From positions 1-61,145 of the forward strand of contig JACCTH010000008.1 of NCBI GenBank assembly GCA_013812505.1: DNA of 61,145 nucleotides. The letters are read 5' to 3'. The translations under genes and the position numbers were made by a program. Origin of the DNA: Acidimicrobiia bacterium. Lineage in GTDB: Bacteria > Actinomycetota > Acidimicrobiia > Spongiisociales > ZC4RG35. Shown piece after piece: positions 36,091 through 45,225 of this stretch; the first letter of the stretch is position 1; each line of letters starts with the position of its first letter. A model generated the notes under the pieces. It was not told the origin of the DNA. It did no database searches and was given only the letters and a program-made list of their open reading frames with translations.

Positions 36091-37362
36091 ATGGACAATT
36101 GGGCTCTGACCGATGTGGAGCGCCCCGTGTATCGGTGGCGGAGGATCGTCTACTCCCTCGTCTCGGCCGGTGCGATGATCGGCTTGATAGTAAGCCCCGA
36201 CCCGCGCAGCGTGGCAACCGTGGTCGTCTTCGTGCTCACCGTTGCCCTCTCGCTACCTCCTATCCGGATTCCCATCCGCGGGCTATTGCTGCTCGACCTA
36301 GCCGTGTCTGTCGGCGTTTGGTGGCTGTATGGCCCCGTCTCAGGGGCGGCGTTCATCGCTCTGGCGGTGGTCGCGGTGGGGCCATTCCTCATGGGTGCCA
36401 GGGAGATCCGCCTGCTCGTTGCGGCGGCGTTGCTCACGGTCCCCGCCGAGGTCGGTCTTCACTTCCTCGCTGGTGAAGTGCCGCTCCCGCTCTTCCATCC
36501 CCCCGACCCGGTGCCAACCTCGGAGTTCCTAGCCGGTCAGGCCATCCAGGCGGCGCTGCTGCTCGGCATCGGCATCCTCATGGTCGGGATTGCTCGAATG
36601 CTGCGACGAGGTCAGCGTGCACTGGCAGCCGACCTCGACCGGCAGCGTGAGCTGAACTCGCTCAAAGACCGGTTCGTCGCCACCGTGAGCCATGAGCTGC
36701 GCACACCCTTGACCTCACTGAAGGGCTTCACCAGGACCCTGCTCGAGGATGAGGTGAGCCCGTCCGATCAACGGGAATTTCTCACCATCATGTCTGACCA
36801 GGCCGAAGAGCTTCACGCCCTCATCGAGGATCTAATCACCTTCAGCCGGATCGGGGCGGGAGGTGTGACCGTCAAAGCGACGCCAGTCGACCTCGGTGAG
36901 CTCACCGGAGCCGTTCTGTCCGGTTTCGGAGCCCGCGCCGGGGGCGTCTCGAATCAGGTGTCGCCAGGGACGATGACACTGGCCGACGCCCCGCGGGTGC
37001 GTCAGGTGTTACGGAATCTGATTGACAATGCGCTCAAGTACGGTGAGTCGCCGATCGTGGTGACCGCGTCGACCCACGGCACCCAGGTCCATTGTGCGGT
37101 GCTGGACTCCGGCCCCGGCATCGAGCGTGCGCACCTGAACACGGTGTTCGAGCCATATGCGCGTCTCGTCGACGACCAGACCATGTCCGCACCGGGGTTG
37201 GGTCTGGGCTTGCCCATTGTGCATGAGCTGGTGGCGGCTCACGGTGGGGAGATCCGCCTCGTCACGGACGGCGCCATGCGCGGCTTCGAGTTCACCCTCC
37301 CCTCTGCCCGCGCGACGTGGGCCCACATGCTCTCGCCGGTGAACCTGTTCGCTTCACGCTGA
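36091..37362 (+). CDS. membrane sensor histidine kinase
   Basis: A 423-residue protein. Five or six membrane helices (about 18-170) are followed by a short coiled linker, the dimerisation/phospho-acceptor domain with VSHELRTPLTSLKGF (His201) and the HATPase domain: NLIDNALKYGE (N box), LDSGPGIE (G1) and GLGLGLPIVHELV (G2). A much longer upstream open frame is non-coding, and ATG 36091 gives a normal N-terminus, though no clear ribosome binding site precedes it and integrase debris lies just before. No response regulator is adjacent, so it is an orphan here. The signal is unknown, and the compact membrane domain without a periplasmic loop suggests membrane-state sensing. Confidence 0.85.
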   Translation: MDNWALTDVERPVYRWRRIVYSLVSAGAMIGLIVSPDPRSVATVVVFVLTVALSLPPIRIPIRGLLLLDLAVSVGVWWLYGPVSGAAFIALAVVAVGPFLMGAREIRLLVAAALLTVPAEVGLHFLAGEVPLPLFHPPDPVPTSEFLAGQAIQAALLLGIGILMVGIARMLRRGQRALAADLDRQRELNSLKDRFVATVSHELRTPLTSLKGFTRTLLEDEVSPSDQREFLTIMSDQAEELHALIEDLITFSRIGAGGVTVKATPVDLGELTGAVLSGFGARAGGVSNQVSPGTMTLADAPRVRQVLRNLIDNALKYGESPIVVTASTHGTQVHCAVLDSGPGIERAHLNTVFEPYARLVDDQTMSAPGLGLGLPIVHELVAAHGGEIRLVTDGAMRGFEFTLPSARATWAHMLSPVNLFASR

Positions 37363-37523
37363 GTCCGGCGGCCAGTCAACTCGAACTGAACCGCCCCGAG
37401 ATCAATTCTTGACAGAGCCGCTCGCGATGCGCCGTTCTCGGGCGGATGAGCTAGACGAACGTACGTGTTCCTGATTGACCGTTCTGTGCGGTTTGAAGGT
37501 TGCGAGGAGCTGTTCGCCCCGAC

Positions 37524-38951
37524 TTAGGCGGCTGGGCTGATGTTGCGGTTGACACGGAACAGATTGTCGGGGTCGTATTCGGCTTTGAGGCGTTGGAGCC
37601 TCTCGAAGTTGTCTCCGTAGGCGGCTGCGAGTCGATTGTCGTCGTCGTCGGCGAGTTGGAAGTTGATGTAGTTGCCACCGGTGGAGTAGCTGCGGATTCT
37701 CTGCCACGATTGCCGGACCCAGTTGATGTGCGGAGCTGTAGGTGCATCGGGTGGCCAAGTGCCTGAGAAGCCGCTGATGAATTGGGCGTCTCTGTTGCCG
37801 ACCGCCCCATCATCTGGGCCGTGTTCGTTGAGGGCCCCGCCAAGGTGGAATATGACGGATTGCGACAGGGGTGAGGTGACTTCGAGTGCACCCTCACGAA
37901 ACGCGTTAAGAAATTCGCTCGACAACTCGGGGAGATACTCGGTCTTCCAGTAGCGATAGGGCCCTTTGGGTTCCATGGCGTCGAGCATCGACTGCTGTGC
38001 CGTGTACGGCCTGGTAGCGATCACATTGGCGATCGGGCCACCGATGCTGTGGATGGGAGCAAGAGCGGATCCGGGGTCGTCACCGCTGTAACAGATCACC
38101 ATGGCGACGATGGGCTTGCCATGCCACTCCACCGGGACGAATGGTGCTGGAGGGGCGAGACGGACCACCGCGGCTGCCGTCAACTCCCGTGGTGCCGCAG
38201 CGGTCAGGGTCTGGTAAGCCTCGAGGATCTCTTCGGCCCTTTCGGCGCTCCACGCGATGAGACCGCCGGTGATCGTCGGTCCCACCTCATGTAGACGAAA
38301 CGCGAAGCGGGTAACCACACCGAAGTTGCCACCACCACCGCGAACCGCCCAGAACAGGTCGGGGTTCTCCTCACGGTTTGCTGTCCGGATCTTTCCGTCG
38401 GCCGTCACGATCTCCACGTCCTCGAGATTGTCGACGGTCCAGCCGAAACGACGGGTCAGATAGCCCCAGCCGCCACCCAAAGTCAGACCAGCCACCCCGG
38501 TTTCGGAGACAAAGCCCAAGACCGTGGCGAGACCGTGTTCCTGGGTGGCTCTGTCCACGTCGCCGAGAAGGCATCCTGGACCGACCTGGGCAACACGAGT
38601 CTCCGGATCGACAGAGACTGACCGCATCATCGACATGTCGAGCGTGATCCCTTGCTGAGCGATCGAAGTCCCCGCGATGTTGTGCCCACCGCCTTTGACG
38701 CTCAATAGGAGTCCCTCGTTCCGGGCGAACTCAACGATCGTTGCCACATCTGCCGGTGAAGTTGGCTGGAAGACGACTGCGGGAAGTTTGGCAACCATCC
38801 CGTTCCAGGTCGTGGTGGCCTGAGCCCAGCCTTCGTCTTCTGGAAGCAGGAGCCGACCGTCTACTCGCCGCTGGAGATCAGCTACCCGGCTTTGCTCCAG
38901 GGTTGTCGAGCCACCATCGATCCGTGTGATTTCGATTCCCGTTACGGCCAT
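37524..38951 (-). CDS. FAD-linked oxidase of the berberine-bridge-enzyme type
   Basis: A 475-residue flavoprotein oxidase of the PCMH/BBE family. KGGGHNIAGTS holds the His that carries covalent FAD. GLTLGGGWGYLTRRFGW and VRGGGGNFGVVTRF belong to the FAD domain, and the end YDPDNLFRVNRNI is the BBE signature. No signal peptide is present, so it is cytoplasmic. Start ATG 38951 has AGGAGG at the right distance, and an ATG 15 bases earlier is less likely. It is transcribed divergently from the PadR gene across a shared operator. Such enzymes oxidise sugars, alkaloids or nicotine-like compounds. Substrate unknown. Confidence 0.9.
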   Translation of the reverse strand: MAVTGIEITRIDGGSTTLEQSRVADLQRRVDGRLLLPEDEGWAQATTTWNGMVAKLPAVVFQPTSPADVATIVEFARNEGLLLSVKGGGHNIAGTSIAQQGITLDMSMMRSVSVDPETRVAQVGPGCLLGDVDRATQEHGLATVLGFVSETGVAGLTLGGGWGYLTRRFGWTVDNLEDVEIVTADGKIRTANREENPDLFWAVRGGGGNFGVVTRFAFRLHEVGPTITGGLIAWSAERAEEILEAYQTLTAAAPRELTAAAVVRLAPPAPFVPVEWHGKPIVAMVICYSGDDPGSALAPIHSIGGPIANVIATRPYTAQQSMLDAMEPKGPYRYWKTEYLPELSSEFLNAFREGALEVTSPLSQSVIFHLGGALNEHGPDDGAVGNRDAQFISGFSGTWPPDAPTAPHINWVRQSWQRIRSYSTGGNYINFQLADDDDNRLAAAYGDNFERLQRLKAEYDPDNLFRVNRNISPAA

Positions 38952-38998
38952 GCGAAACCTCCTCATCCGGCACTGCCACCCTGGGTCTTTCAGGGCGT

Positions 38999-39040
38999 AT
39001 ACTCCAAAGTAGAGTAATCTTATACTCGCGTTTGGAGTAT
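38999..39040. promoter_or_regulatory. nested palindromic operator between oxidase and padR
   Basis: ATACTCCAAA (38999-39008) is the inverse of TTTGGAGTAT (39031-39040). Inside lies a second pair, GAGTA (39012-39016) and TACTC (39023-39027). It sits in the 100-base space between two divergent genes, one encoding a PadR repressor, and so is its likely operator. Confidence 0.6.
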
Positions 39041-39054
39041 GTCAAGAGGTAGGG

Positions 39055-39738
39055 ATGAGCAAGCGGCTCACCACGACGTCGTATGCGGTATTAGCCCAGG
39101 TTGCGGTACACCCCTGGTCCACCTATGAGCTCGCCCAACAACGGGTGCGCTACTTCCGATACGTGTGGCCACGTGCCGAAAGCGCTATCTACCGGGAAGT
39201 GACGCGGCTTTCCTCGATGGGTCTGATCACGGGCAGAAAGGAATACGTCGGCAAGCGTGCACGGACCGTGTATTCGATCACTGACCAAGGCTTAGCGGCA
39301 CTACGGCAGTGGCTCGACACGCCGGTGTCTCCATTCGCCATGGACTTCGAGGCCATGATCCGCCTCTTCGTCGCTCCGCTCGGCACCAAGGAGCAGATCA
39401 ACTCGACCCTCACCCAGGTGCAGAACGACGCCCAAGAGATGCTCCGTTTTGGGGGAGCGGTCAAACAGGAGTTCCTCGAAGGCATCGCCGTCACTCAGGA
39501 CCAGGTCTACATCCGCGCCTTGGCGGTGGACTTCTTCATCAGCCTCCTCCACACGGTTGACGCCTGGGCAGAACGCACGTTGAGAGAGATCGAATCCTGG
39601 GACGACCTGACCCCCGATGGAAAGAACGAGCGCGGACTCGAGATCATACGACAACTGCCCGTCGCCACACCTGAAGAATCAGTGAAAGGACCACCGATAC
39701 CGCCAGACACACAGCTACGGCTACGACGGTCGCGGTGA
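39055..39738 (+). CDS. PadR-family transcriptional regulator
   Basis: A 227-residue protein. The N-terminal winged helix reads TTSYAVLAQVAVHPWSTYEL, then YREVTRLSSMGLITGRKEYV and ARTVYSITDQGLAALRQWL, the standard PadR core. A long C-terminal helical part follows, as in the larger subfamily-2 members. It probably represses itself and the divergent oxidase through the nested palindrome between them, released by the oxidase substrate or a phenolic-type ligand. The latter is inference from the family. Confidence 0.88.
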   Translation: MSKRLTTTSYAVLAQVAVHPWSTYELAQQRVRYFRYVWPRAESAIYREVTRLSSMGLITGRKEYVGKRARTVYSITDQGLAALRQWLDTPVSPFAMDFEAMIRLFVAPLGTKEQINSTLTQVQNDAQEMLRFGGAVKQEFLEGIAVTQDQVYIRALAVDFFISLLHTVDAWAERTLREIESWDDLTPDGKNERGLEIIRQLPVATPEESVKGPPIPPDTQLRLRRSR

Positions 39739-39969
39739 CATCGCGGGCATGGTTGAGTACGAAAAAGCCAATCAACTAGGTGAGCGCTGCCTCCCCGAAC
39801 GGACGCCCAAATCGGCCGATAGGGGAGTGCTGGGACGTTCGCCGGTCTGGGTGTCCAGATGTGGGCAGGATCTTGGCGATCTGGCCGGGCACAGACCACG
39901 ACTGGTGCAGGCACTCGACCCCGAATGCGGAGGTCGTCGAGTGAACCGTCCCCCGGGCCCGAAGCAGCC

Positions 39970-40191
39970 TTACCACGTCGGCTGGTCAGGAGTTCGCGCC
40001 ACATAGGCGACAGCCTCGGAGCGGTTCCTCAGGCCGAGCTTTACGAGCATGTTGCTGACGTGATGGGCTGCGGTCTTTCGGCTGATGTATAGCCGCTGGG
40101 CGATTTCGGGGTTCGAGAGCCCGAGGCCCACCAGTCGAAGAACCTCTCGTTCGCGCTTCGTTAGAGAGTGAGCGGATCGCCCGCCGCCCAT
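39970..40191 (-). pseudogene. LuxR-type HTH, isolated C-terminal domain
   Basis: A 73-residue piece: [20 protein letters not shown], then [20 protein letters not shown], a complete LuxR DNA-binding domain with no receiver or sensor part. It begins inside the truncated 3' end of the chloride-channel gene, which points to a deletion joining two genes. It is probably not functional, although a free HTH could still be made from ATG 40191. Confidence 0.6.
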
Positions 40192-41094
40192 TGAATCATT
40201 TGGTTGGCAAACTCTTGACCGGTGCCCAAGAGTCGCGGGTCAAAGAATCCAACAACCGCGACCAGCAGTCCCAGCCCAACGGGGCGAAGTATCCCCAGGC
40301 GCGAGTTGGCGGTCGCTAGCCGGTCGACGCGATCGATCAGTCCGAGAAACCCGACTGCGAGTATCACAATTAGAAGCGCGAGCCCAACGTATAGAAAAAG
40401 CTCGCGTGCGTCGCCCATGCGAAAGACGTCGGCGTGCAATCCCAGGTCATCGCGGGCAAGGCTGCGGCTGGTGACAGCTGCAACTACCGAGGCGATGACG
40501 ATGGCTGACATGTGACGGACTGAAAAGCTGCGGAGGATCACCTCAAGGGCAAATAGCATCCCTGCGATGGGAGCGTTGAACGTTGCGCCGATGCCGGCGG
40601 CGGCTCCGGCGGCCACCAGGCTCCGCAGCTCCGCTTCGCCCATTCCAAAGCGTTGTCCGACAAATGAGCCGATTGCAGCTCCGATCTGAACGATGGGGCC
40701 TTCGCGCCCCGCCGAACCTCCAGTTCCGAGAGTGAGCGCCGTCGTTGCGATCTTGGTGGGGATCACGCGAGCCCTCATCTGGCCTCCATGGACCGCCAAA
40801 GCCTCAGCTGTCTCGGCCACTCCGTCGCCGGCTGTTTCAGGCGCCAGAGTCCGGGCCAACAGCCAAGCGCCGGCGAGCCCAATCGGTATCAGGGCCAGAA
40901 CCCAGTAGTTTCGGTCACTCGCTCCGTCACCGAACCGGTTGATGACTCCCGAGAATCCGTTGACGATGGCCACCAGCAGCGCCGCCCCAGTTCCAACGGC
41001 TGCCCCTACTACGGCCGCGATTATCAGAAAGCCGCCCGTTTTCCCTCTCGGTAAGGGTGCTTACCGCAGGCAGTTGGCGCCAGCGATTGCGCAT
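40161..41094 (-). pseudogene. CLC-type chloride channel/antiporter, broken at both ends
   Basis: The core frame (40161-40973 and open further upstream) has LTLGTGGSAGREGPIVQIGA, the CLC GREGP motif, and several membrane helices. The N-terminus reads FLIIAAVVGAAVGTG in the same frame but has a stop before it. A start (MRNRWRQLPAVSTL, ATG 41094) is found in another frame, so one frameshift lies near 41040-41060. The C-terminus stops at about 300 residues, where the second half (GSGGxxGVFAP) should be. Instead the LuxR fragment begins. It cannot be a working channel. Confidence 0.7.
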
Positions 41095-41229
41095 CCATCC
41101 GACCACACCCCAAGGGTAGGGGGTTCCCTTCAGGACATCGTTGACAGCGATCGCTCAGCCCGCCGTGATCCGAGCGAGAAGGCCGACTCGGCTGCTGGGA
41201 TGGTGGAGCACCCCAGTTCAGTGGTGAGC

Positions 41230-42525
41230 TCAGCTTGCGATTGGGAAATACCGGATCCAGACATAGGCGGTTGCGATCACCATCGAAACCAATGTCACAA
41301 CTGCTCCGTACTTGAAGAATTCCAGAAAACGGATCCTCGACCCGGCCCGTTCGGCTAGCCCGAGCACGACGACGTTGGCGCTGGCCCCGATCGCAGTGAG
41401 GTTGCCGCCGTAGTCGGCGCCGAGGGCGAGCGACCACCAGAGAACGTCGGCGTTCGCAGCGTCGGGGAGTCCGGCGATCAGCGCCGTTACGAGAGGAGCC
41501 ATAGTTGCGACGTAAGGGATGTTGTCTACGACGCCGGAGAGGACTGCCGACACCGACAAGAGCAACATGGATCCGGCAAAGATGCTGCCGTCGGTGGCGT
41601 CGAGGGCCGCGTCGGCGAGCCGCCCAACCACCCCCGTCTTCACCAGGGCACCGACCATTATGAAAAGGCCGACGAAGAAAACGAGCGTCTGCCACTCGAC
41701 ATCACGAAAGAAGATCTCGGGATTCCGCCCGGAGATCAACAAAAGAACCCCGGCCCCTAGGAGCGCCACGACCGACGGCTCGTAGTGGAGCCATCCGTGG
41801 AGGGCGAAGCCAGCAGTGACTCCGCCCAGAACCCATAGTGAACGGTTCAGGAGCGGTCCTCGCTGAAGGGCTTCTTTCTCGTCGAGTGCCATGAGCGCCG
41901 CTGCGCGCTCGGGATCGAAGGTCAACGACTTACGGAACAGCACCCTAACCAAGGCGATGAAGACGATCATGGTCACCGCCACCACTGGTGCCAGGTTGAC
42001 CAAAAACTCGAAATAACTGAGTCCTGCTTCGCTGGCGATGATGATGTTCGGCGGATCCCCGATCAAGGTGGCAGTGCCGCCGATGTTCGACGCCATGACC
42101 TGGGCAATCAGAAACGGTGCGGGGGTTATCCCAAGTCGCTCGCAGATGAGGAGTGTGACTGGCACCATCAATAGCACAGTGGTGACGTTGTCGAGGAGGG
42201 CCGATGCTGCCGCAGTCAGCAGGACCAGCATTACCAAAATCCGGAATGGCCGGCCTCCGGCTTTCTTCGCCGACCAAATCGCGATGAACCCAAACAAGCC
42301 GGTGTGTTTGAGCACGCCAACGATCACCATCATTCCGAAAAGCAGAAAAATCACGTTCCAGTCGATGCCGAACTCCTCGGAGTGGAAGGCATCGGTGCCG
42401 GTGACCACTCGGAGGGTGAGGAGGAGTCCGGCCGCGCCCAGCACCACAACCACTCGATGAACCCACTCGGTAGCGATGAGGACGTACGCGACCAAGAAAA
42501 CGGCGACGGCTACGAGCTCGGTCAT
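41230..42525 (-). CDS. ArsB/NhaD-type ion transporter (IT superfamily)
   Basis: A 431-residue membrane protein with about 11-12 helices. LLDNVTTVLLMVPVT and ASNIGGTATLIGDPPNIIIA are the first-half signature of the ArsB/P-protein/NhaD ion-transporter families, and LSGVVDNIPYVATMAP and ADYGGNLTAIGASANVV form the inverted second half. Substrates in this superfamily include arsenite, Na+ and dicarboxylates, so the assignment stays at superfamily level. The start overlaps the stop of the CBS gene by ATGA, which makes a two-gene operon. A CBS partner suggests adenine-nucleotide- or ionic-strength-controlled transport. Confidence 0.88.
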   Translation of the reverse strand: MTELVAVAVFLVAYVLIATEWVHRVVVVLGAAGLLLTLRVVTGTDAFHSEEFGIDWNVIFLLFGMMVIVGVLKHTGLFGFIAIWSAKKAGGRPFRILVMLVLLTAAASALLDNVTTVLLMVPVTLLICERLGITPAPFLIAQVMASNIGGTATLIGDPPNIIIASEAGLSYFEFLVNLAPVVAVTMIVFIALVRVLFRKSLTFDPERAAALMALDEKEALQRGPLLNRSLWVLGGVTAGFALHGWLHYEPSVVALLGAGVLLLISGRNPEIFFRDVEWQTLVFFVGLFIMVGALVKTGVVGRLADAALDATDGSIFAGSMLLLSVSAVLSGVVDNIPYVATMAPLVTALIAGLPDAANADVLWWSLALGADYGGNLTAIGASANVVVLGLAERAGSRIRFLEFFKYGAVVTLVSMVIATAYVWIRYFPIAS

Positions 42526-42950
42526 CGGGCCAGTTGTTCCAATAAATCGGTCAGGGCGATTCCGCCGATGATTCTTCCTTGATCCTGCACCGCCACCAGG
42601 GAGGAGCTGGTCCTCACCATCACCGACGCCACCTCGATCAACGAATCCTCCCCCTCGACCAGCGGGACGTCACCAACTGCCAGCAACTCCTCGACCTTAC
42701 GCTCATGGGCCTTGGCGAACAGCGTTGCGGCAGATTTCTCGTCGAGCACTCCGGCTAGGAGATCCTCGGATTGGACATAGGCAGGGAGAAGACCTCGCAA
42801 AAGGGTCTCATTCGATATAACACCAAGCAAGCCGCGATGTTCGTCTACGACGAGTATCGGCCCGTGCTCAGCGACGAGCTGTAACACCCGCGCGAAGGTT
42901 TCCGTGGGCGGAATGGACGTCCGAGGGGTCGCGAGGTCCCGCGCTCTCAT
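42522..42950 (-). CDS. CBS-domain pair protein
   Basis: A 142-residue protein consisting of two CBS repeats: TETFARVLQLVAEHGPILVV with GLLGVISNETLL, and GEDSLIEVASVMVRTSSSLV with GRIIGGIALTDLLEQL. Between them lies a 50-residue helical insert (LDEKSAATLFAKAHERKVEE). Start ATG 42950 gives a protein beginning directly at the first repeat. It overlaps the transporter gene by ATGA and probably gates it by binding an adenosine nucleotide. That is inference from the family and gene order. Confidence 0.85.
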   Translation of the reverse strand: MRARDLATPRTSIPPTETFARVLQLVAEHGPILVVDEHRGLLGVISNETLLRGLLPAYVQSEDLLAGVLDEKSAATLFAKAHERKVEELLAVGDVPLVEGEDSLIEVASVMVRTSSSLVAVQDQGRIIGGIALTDLLEQLAR

Positions 42951-43238
42951 ACGACGAGAGAAAAACCAGGTGCTTGGAAGCCGTTGGCGTTCAGCCGTTC
43001 TTGCACTGACTTTGTCACGCCGACGAAGGTAGTCGTTCCCGCCGGGTTCGAGCAACCGCAGCCAGTCCCGACCTCGGCTACGGCCTTCTCCCGCAGAAAG
43101 GCCGATCCGTCGGTGACCGACCTTGCGATCACGGGACGGGTGTTCAGGTTTGAGGTCGAAGGTTCAACCGGTGGCAACACCGGTGCGTGAAGCTGGCCGT
43201 GTATGCCGGCGGAGGCGAGGACTGAGCAGCCGGCACCA

Positions 43239-44654
43239 TCACGGCTGGGAACTGGCGGTCCAGAGCAGGGTGCCGGGATGGAACTGGCTCCAAGCGAACC
43301 AGAAGGCTTGATGGGCCACAACCTGGTTTCCACTAGGCAACTCGGCCCGGAAACCGCTGCCGTCCGCCAGGAGGCGAACGTCTCCCAGCGTCACCTCCTT
43401 ACCTTGTTCCATCGCCGAGCGGGCCTCTTCGATCGGAAATGCGATTGGCATTCCGTCCGGCCCAATCACCCCGACCACCAGTGTCTGGGCCGCCAGGCGG
43501 GGGTCGACGTCGCCGACGGGGAAGATGGGACCAGTGGCGTCCCGCCCCTGCAACGGATCGTCTGGATAGCTGCGGCCGATGCCACCGTCTCGGGCGACGA
43601 TCATGGTGTCGGGGTGCTCCGTTTTCCAATCACCCCAGGAGCTGCCGACCACAGTGGTCTGCTCCAAGGTCACGGCCGCATCCTGGAGGGGGCCGGAGAG
43701 GGCCACCCCGGTAAACGTATCGATGACCGACTCGGTGTTGAGGTCATACATGACCTTGTTGGATCGCGACAAGAGGCCACTGGTCCGCAACACGATCGGT
43801 TCATCCCACGACGGTACTGAGTCGAGGAAGTATGCCTGAGCCGAGCCGCACAGGGTGCAATAGGGGATTCCCAAGCGCCGCCCGCCGATGGTGATGTTGA
43901 CCAGCTCATGGATCTCCATCATGTTCTTGGGAAAGGCAACGGCTTCGCCATTGACCACAACCCCGAAGACGACGTAACCGTCCGAGTACCACTCGCCGCC
44001 GATGGCGTCCGTCAAGGCCGGGTCATCAAGAGCCGGGATGCACCCGCGCTCGCAGAAGCCGCCATCCCCGAGGGGACGGTCATCGATCAACACGCCACCC
44101 CAACTCACCCAGCGCCAGTCGATGGCCGCGTCTTCGTCGCTGAAGAAGGGTGACCAGCGCGGCTCGACCAGGACGAACAATCGACGCTTCAACCCTTGAT
44201 ATCCGGGCGGGGCGGGTAGGTCCCAGGCGATCAGATGGTCGGTCACTGCCCGCCAGGAACTTTCCGAACTGGTAGGGTCGGCGGCAAGGTCGACTTCGGT
44301 CAGCTTCTCGAAGGCTTCCGCAAGCGCTTCCTCGGCCCGTCCGACTTGGAGGAACCGCAGCAGATCGGCTACCACCCAGGCCAGTCGGGCGTCGCCGGAT
44401 GCGGCCACCGCTTCCAGGGCTTCGAAGTCGAGGCTGGTCTCGGCGCTGGCCACCAGCTGGTCGACCGCGGTCGAGGTTGCGGGTGCCAGCTTCCCGTCCG
44501 GCACCGGGGGAGGAGGGGGAAAGAGGTAGCCGCGGGCGTCGATTGGCCTCGCGTTCCCCTCGATCGCGACCATATCTGATGACGCTTCCGTAGCGTTAGT
44601 GACTCCTTGCGAGCACGCGATCAACGGAATCGCCACAACCGCCGCAAGGGCCAT
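43239..44654 (-). CDS. DUF3179 lipoprotein (1)
   Basis: A 471-residue exported lipoprotein. The N-terminal hydrophobic stretch ends in IPLIACSQG, a lipobox with Cys14. The C-terminal half is a DUF3179 domain with IHELVNITIGGRRLGIPYCT and the conserved Cys pair IPYCTLCGSAQAY. The middle (DARLAWVVADLLRFLQVGRA) is helical and HEAT-like. DUF3179 has no established activity, but the conserved CxxC suggests a thiol or metal site. It is the last gene of a minus-strand series of exported proteins and starts 31 bases after the DM13 gene. A second family member is at 48352. Confidence 0.85.
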   Translation of the reverse strand: MALAAVVAIPLIACSQGVTNATEASSDMVAIEGNARPIDARGYLFPPPPPVPDGKLAPATSTAVDQLVASAETSLDFEALEAVAASGDARLAWVVADLLRFLQVGRAEEALAEAFEKLTEVDLAADPTSSESSWRAVTDHLIAWDLPAPPGYQGLKRRLFVLVEPRWSPFFSDEDAAIDWRWVSWGGVLIDDRPLGDGGFCERGCIPALDDPALTDAIGGEWYSDGYVVFGVVVNGEAVAFPKNMMEIHELVNITIGGRRLGIPYCTLCGSAQAYFLDSVPSWDEPIVLRTSGLLSRSNKVMYDLNTESVIDTFTGVALSGPLQDAAVTLEQTTVVGSSWGDWKTEHPDTMIVARDGGIGRSYPDDPLQGRDATGPIFPVGDVDPRLAAQTLVVGVIGPDGMPIAFPIEEARSAMEQGKEVTLGDVRLLADGSGFRAELPSGNQVVAHQAFWFAWSQFHPGTLLWTASSQP

Positions 44655-44685
44655 TGATCTCTTCAGAGAACCTCTCGATCTTGCC

Positions 44686-45225
44686 TCACACCAATGGTGC
44701 CGCCGCGAAAGCTACGGAGAAACGCAGACACCAGATCAGGACAGTGCGATGAACCTCGGGATCGAAGCTTTCGGGTAGCTGATAGTTCTGCCCACCGACG
44801 TTGCCGGTGAGCCTGCCCAGGTCGAGGTACTCGTCTGGGATGCCCCCGTCATATGAGTCGGAGGGGAGCAGCCAGACGTAGAGATCGGGGCCGTTCTGAA
44901 TGTCGGTGTTGTCTTCAAACCGCAAGACGTATCGACCCTCCTGGCTGTAGATCGTGGCGGTGCCCGAGGCCCGGTGATCGATGCCAATGAAGGCGCCACT
45001 GACGATATCGACGATCTCGGCCACCGGCGGTGAGGCTGTTGAGGTGGCGGTGGTCTCATCTGCCGCGCTGGTTGTCCCCGTCGTCGAGGTCGCAAACGCG
45101 TCTTCCAGCGATTCGGCTACCCGCACGTCGGTGAAGAGCGTGTCGGGCCTGAAGAGCAGAAATCCGACCACGAGCAACACGATGCCACCAGCAACAACCA
45201 ACGGGTTGCGAAAGAAGGCCTTCAT
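44686..45225 (-). CDS. DM13-domain membrane-anchored protein
   Basis: A 179-residue protein with an N-terminal anchor helix (PLVVAGGIVLLVVGFLLF), a Thr/Ser-rich linker and a C-terminal DM13 domain: GAFIGIDHRASGTATIY, LRFEDNTDIQNGPDLYVWL and TVLIWCLRFSVAFAAAPL with the domain's single Cys. DM13 is proposed to be an electron-transfer or redox-type extracellular domain. Its start overlaps the stop of the fasciclin gene, so the two surface proteins are translated together. This places it outside the cytoplasmic membrane. Confidence 0.88.
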   Translation of the reverse strand: MKAFFRNPLVVAGGIVLLVVGFLLFRPDTLFTDVRVAESLEDAFATSTTGTTSAADETTATSTASPPVAEIVDIVSGAFIGIDHRASGTATIYSQEGRYVLRFEDNTDIQNGPDLYVWLLPSDSYDGGIPDEYLDLGRLTGNVGGQNYQLPESFDPEVHRTVLIWCLRFSVAFAAAPLV

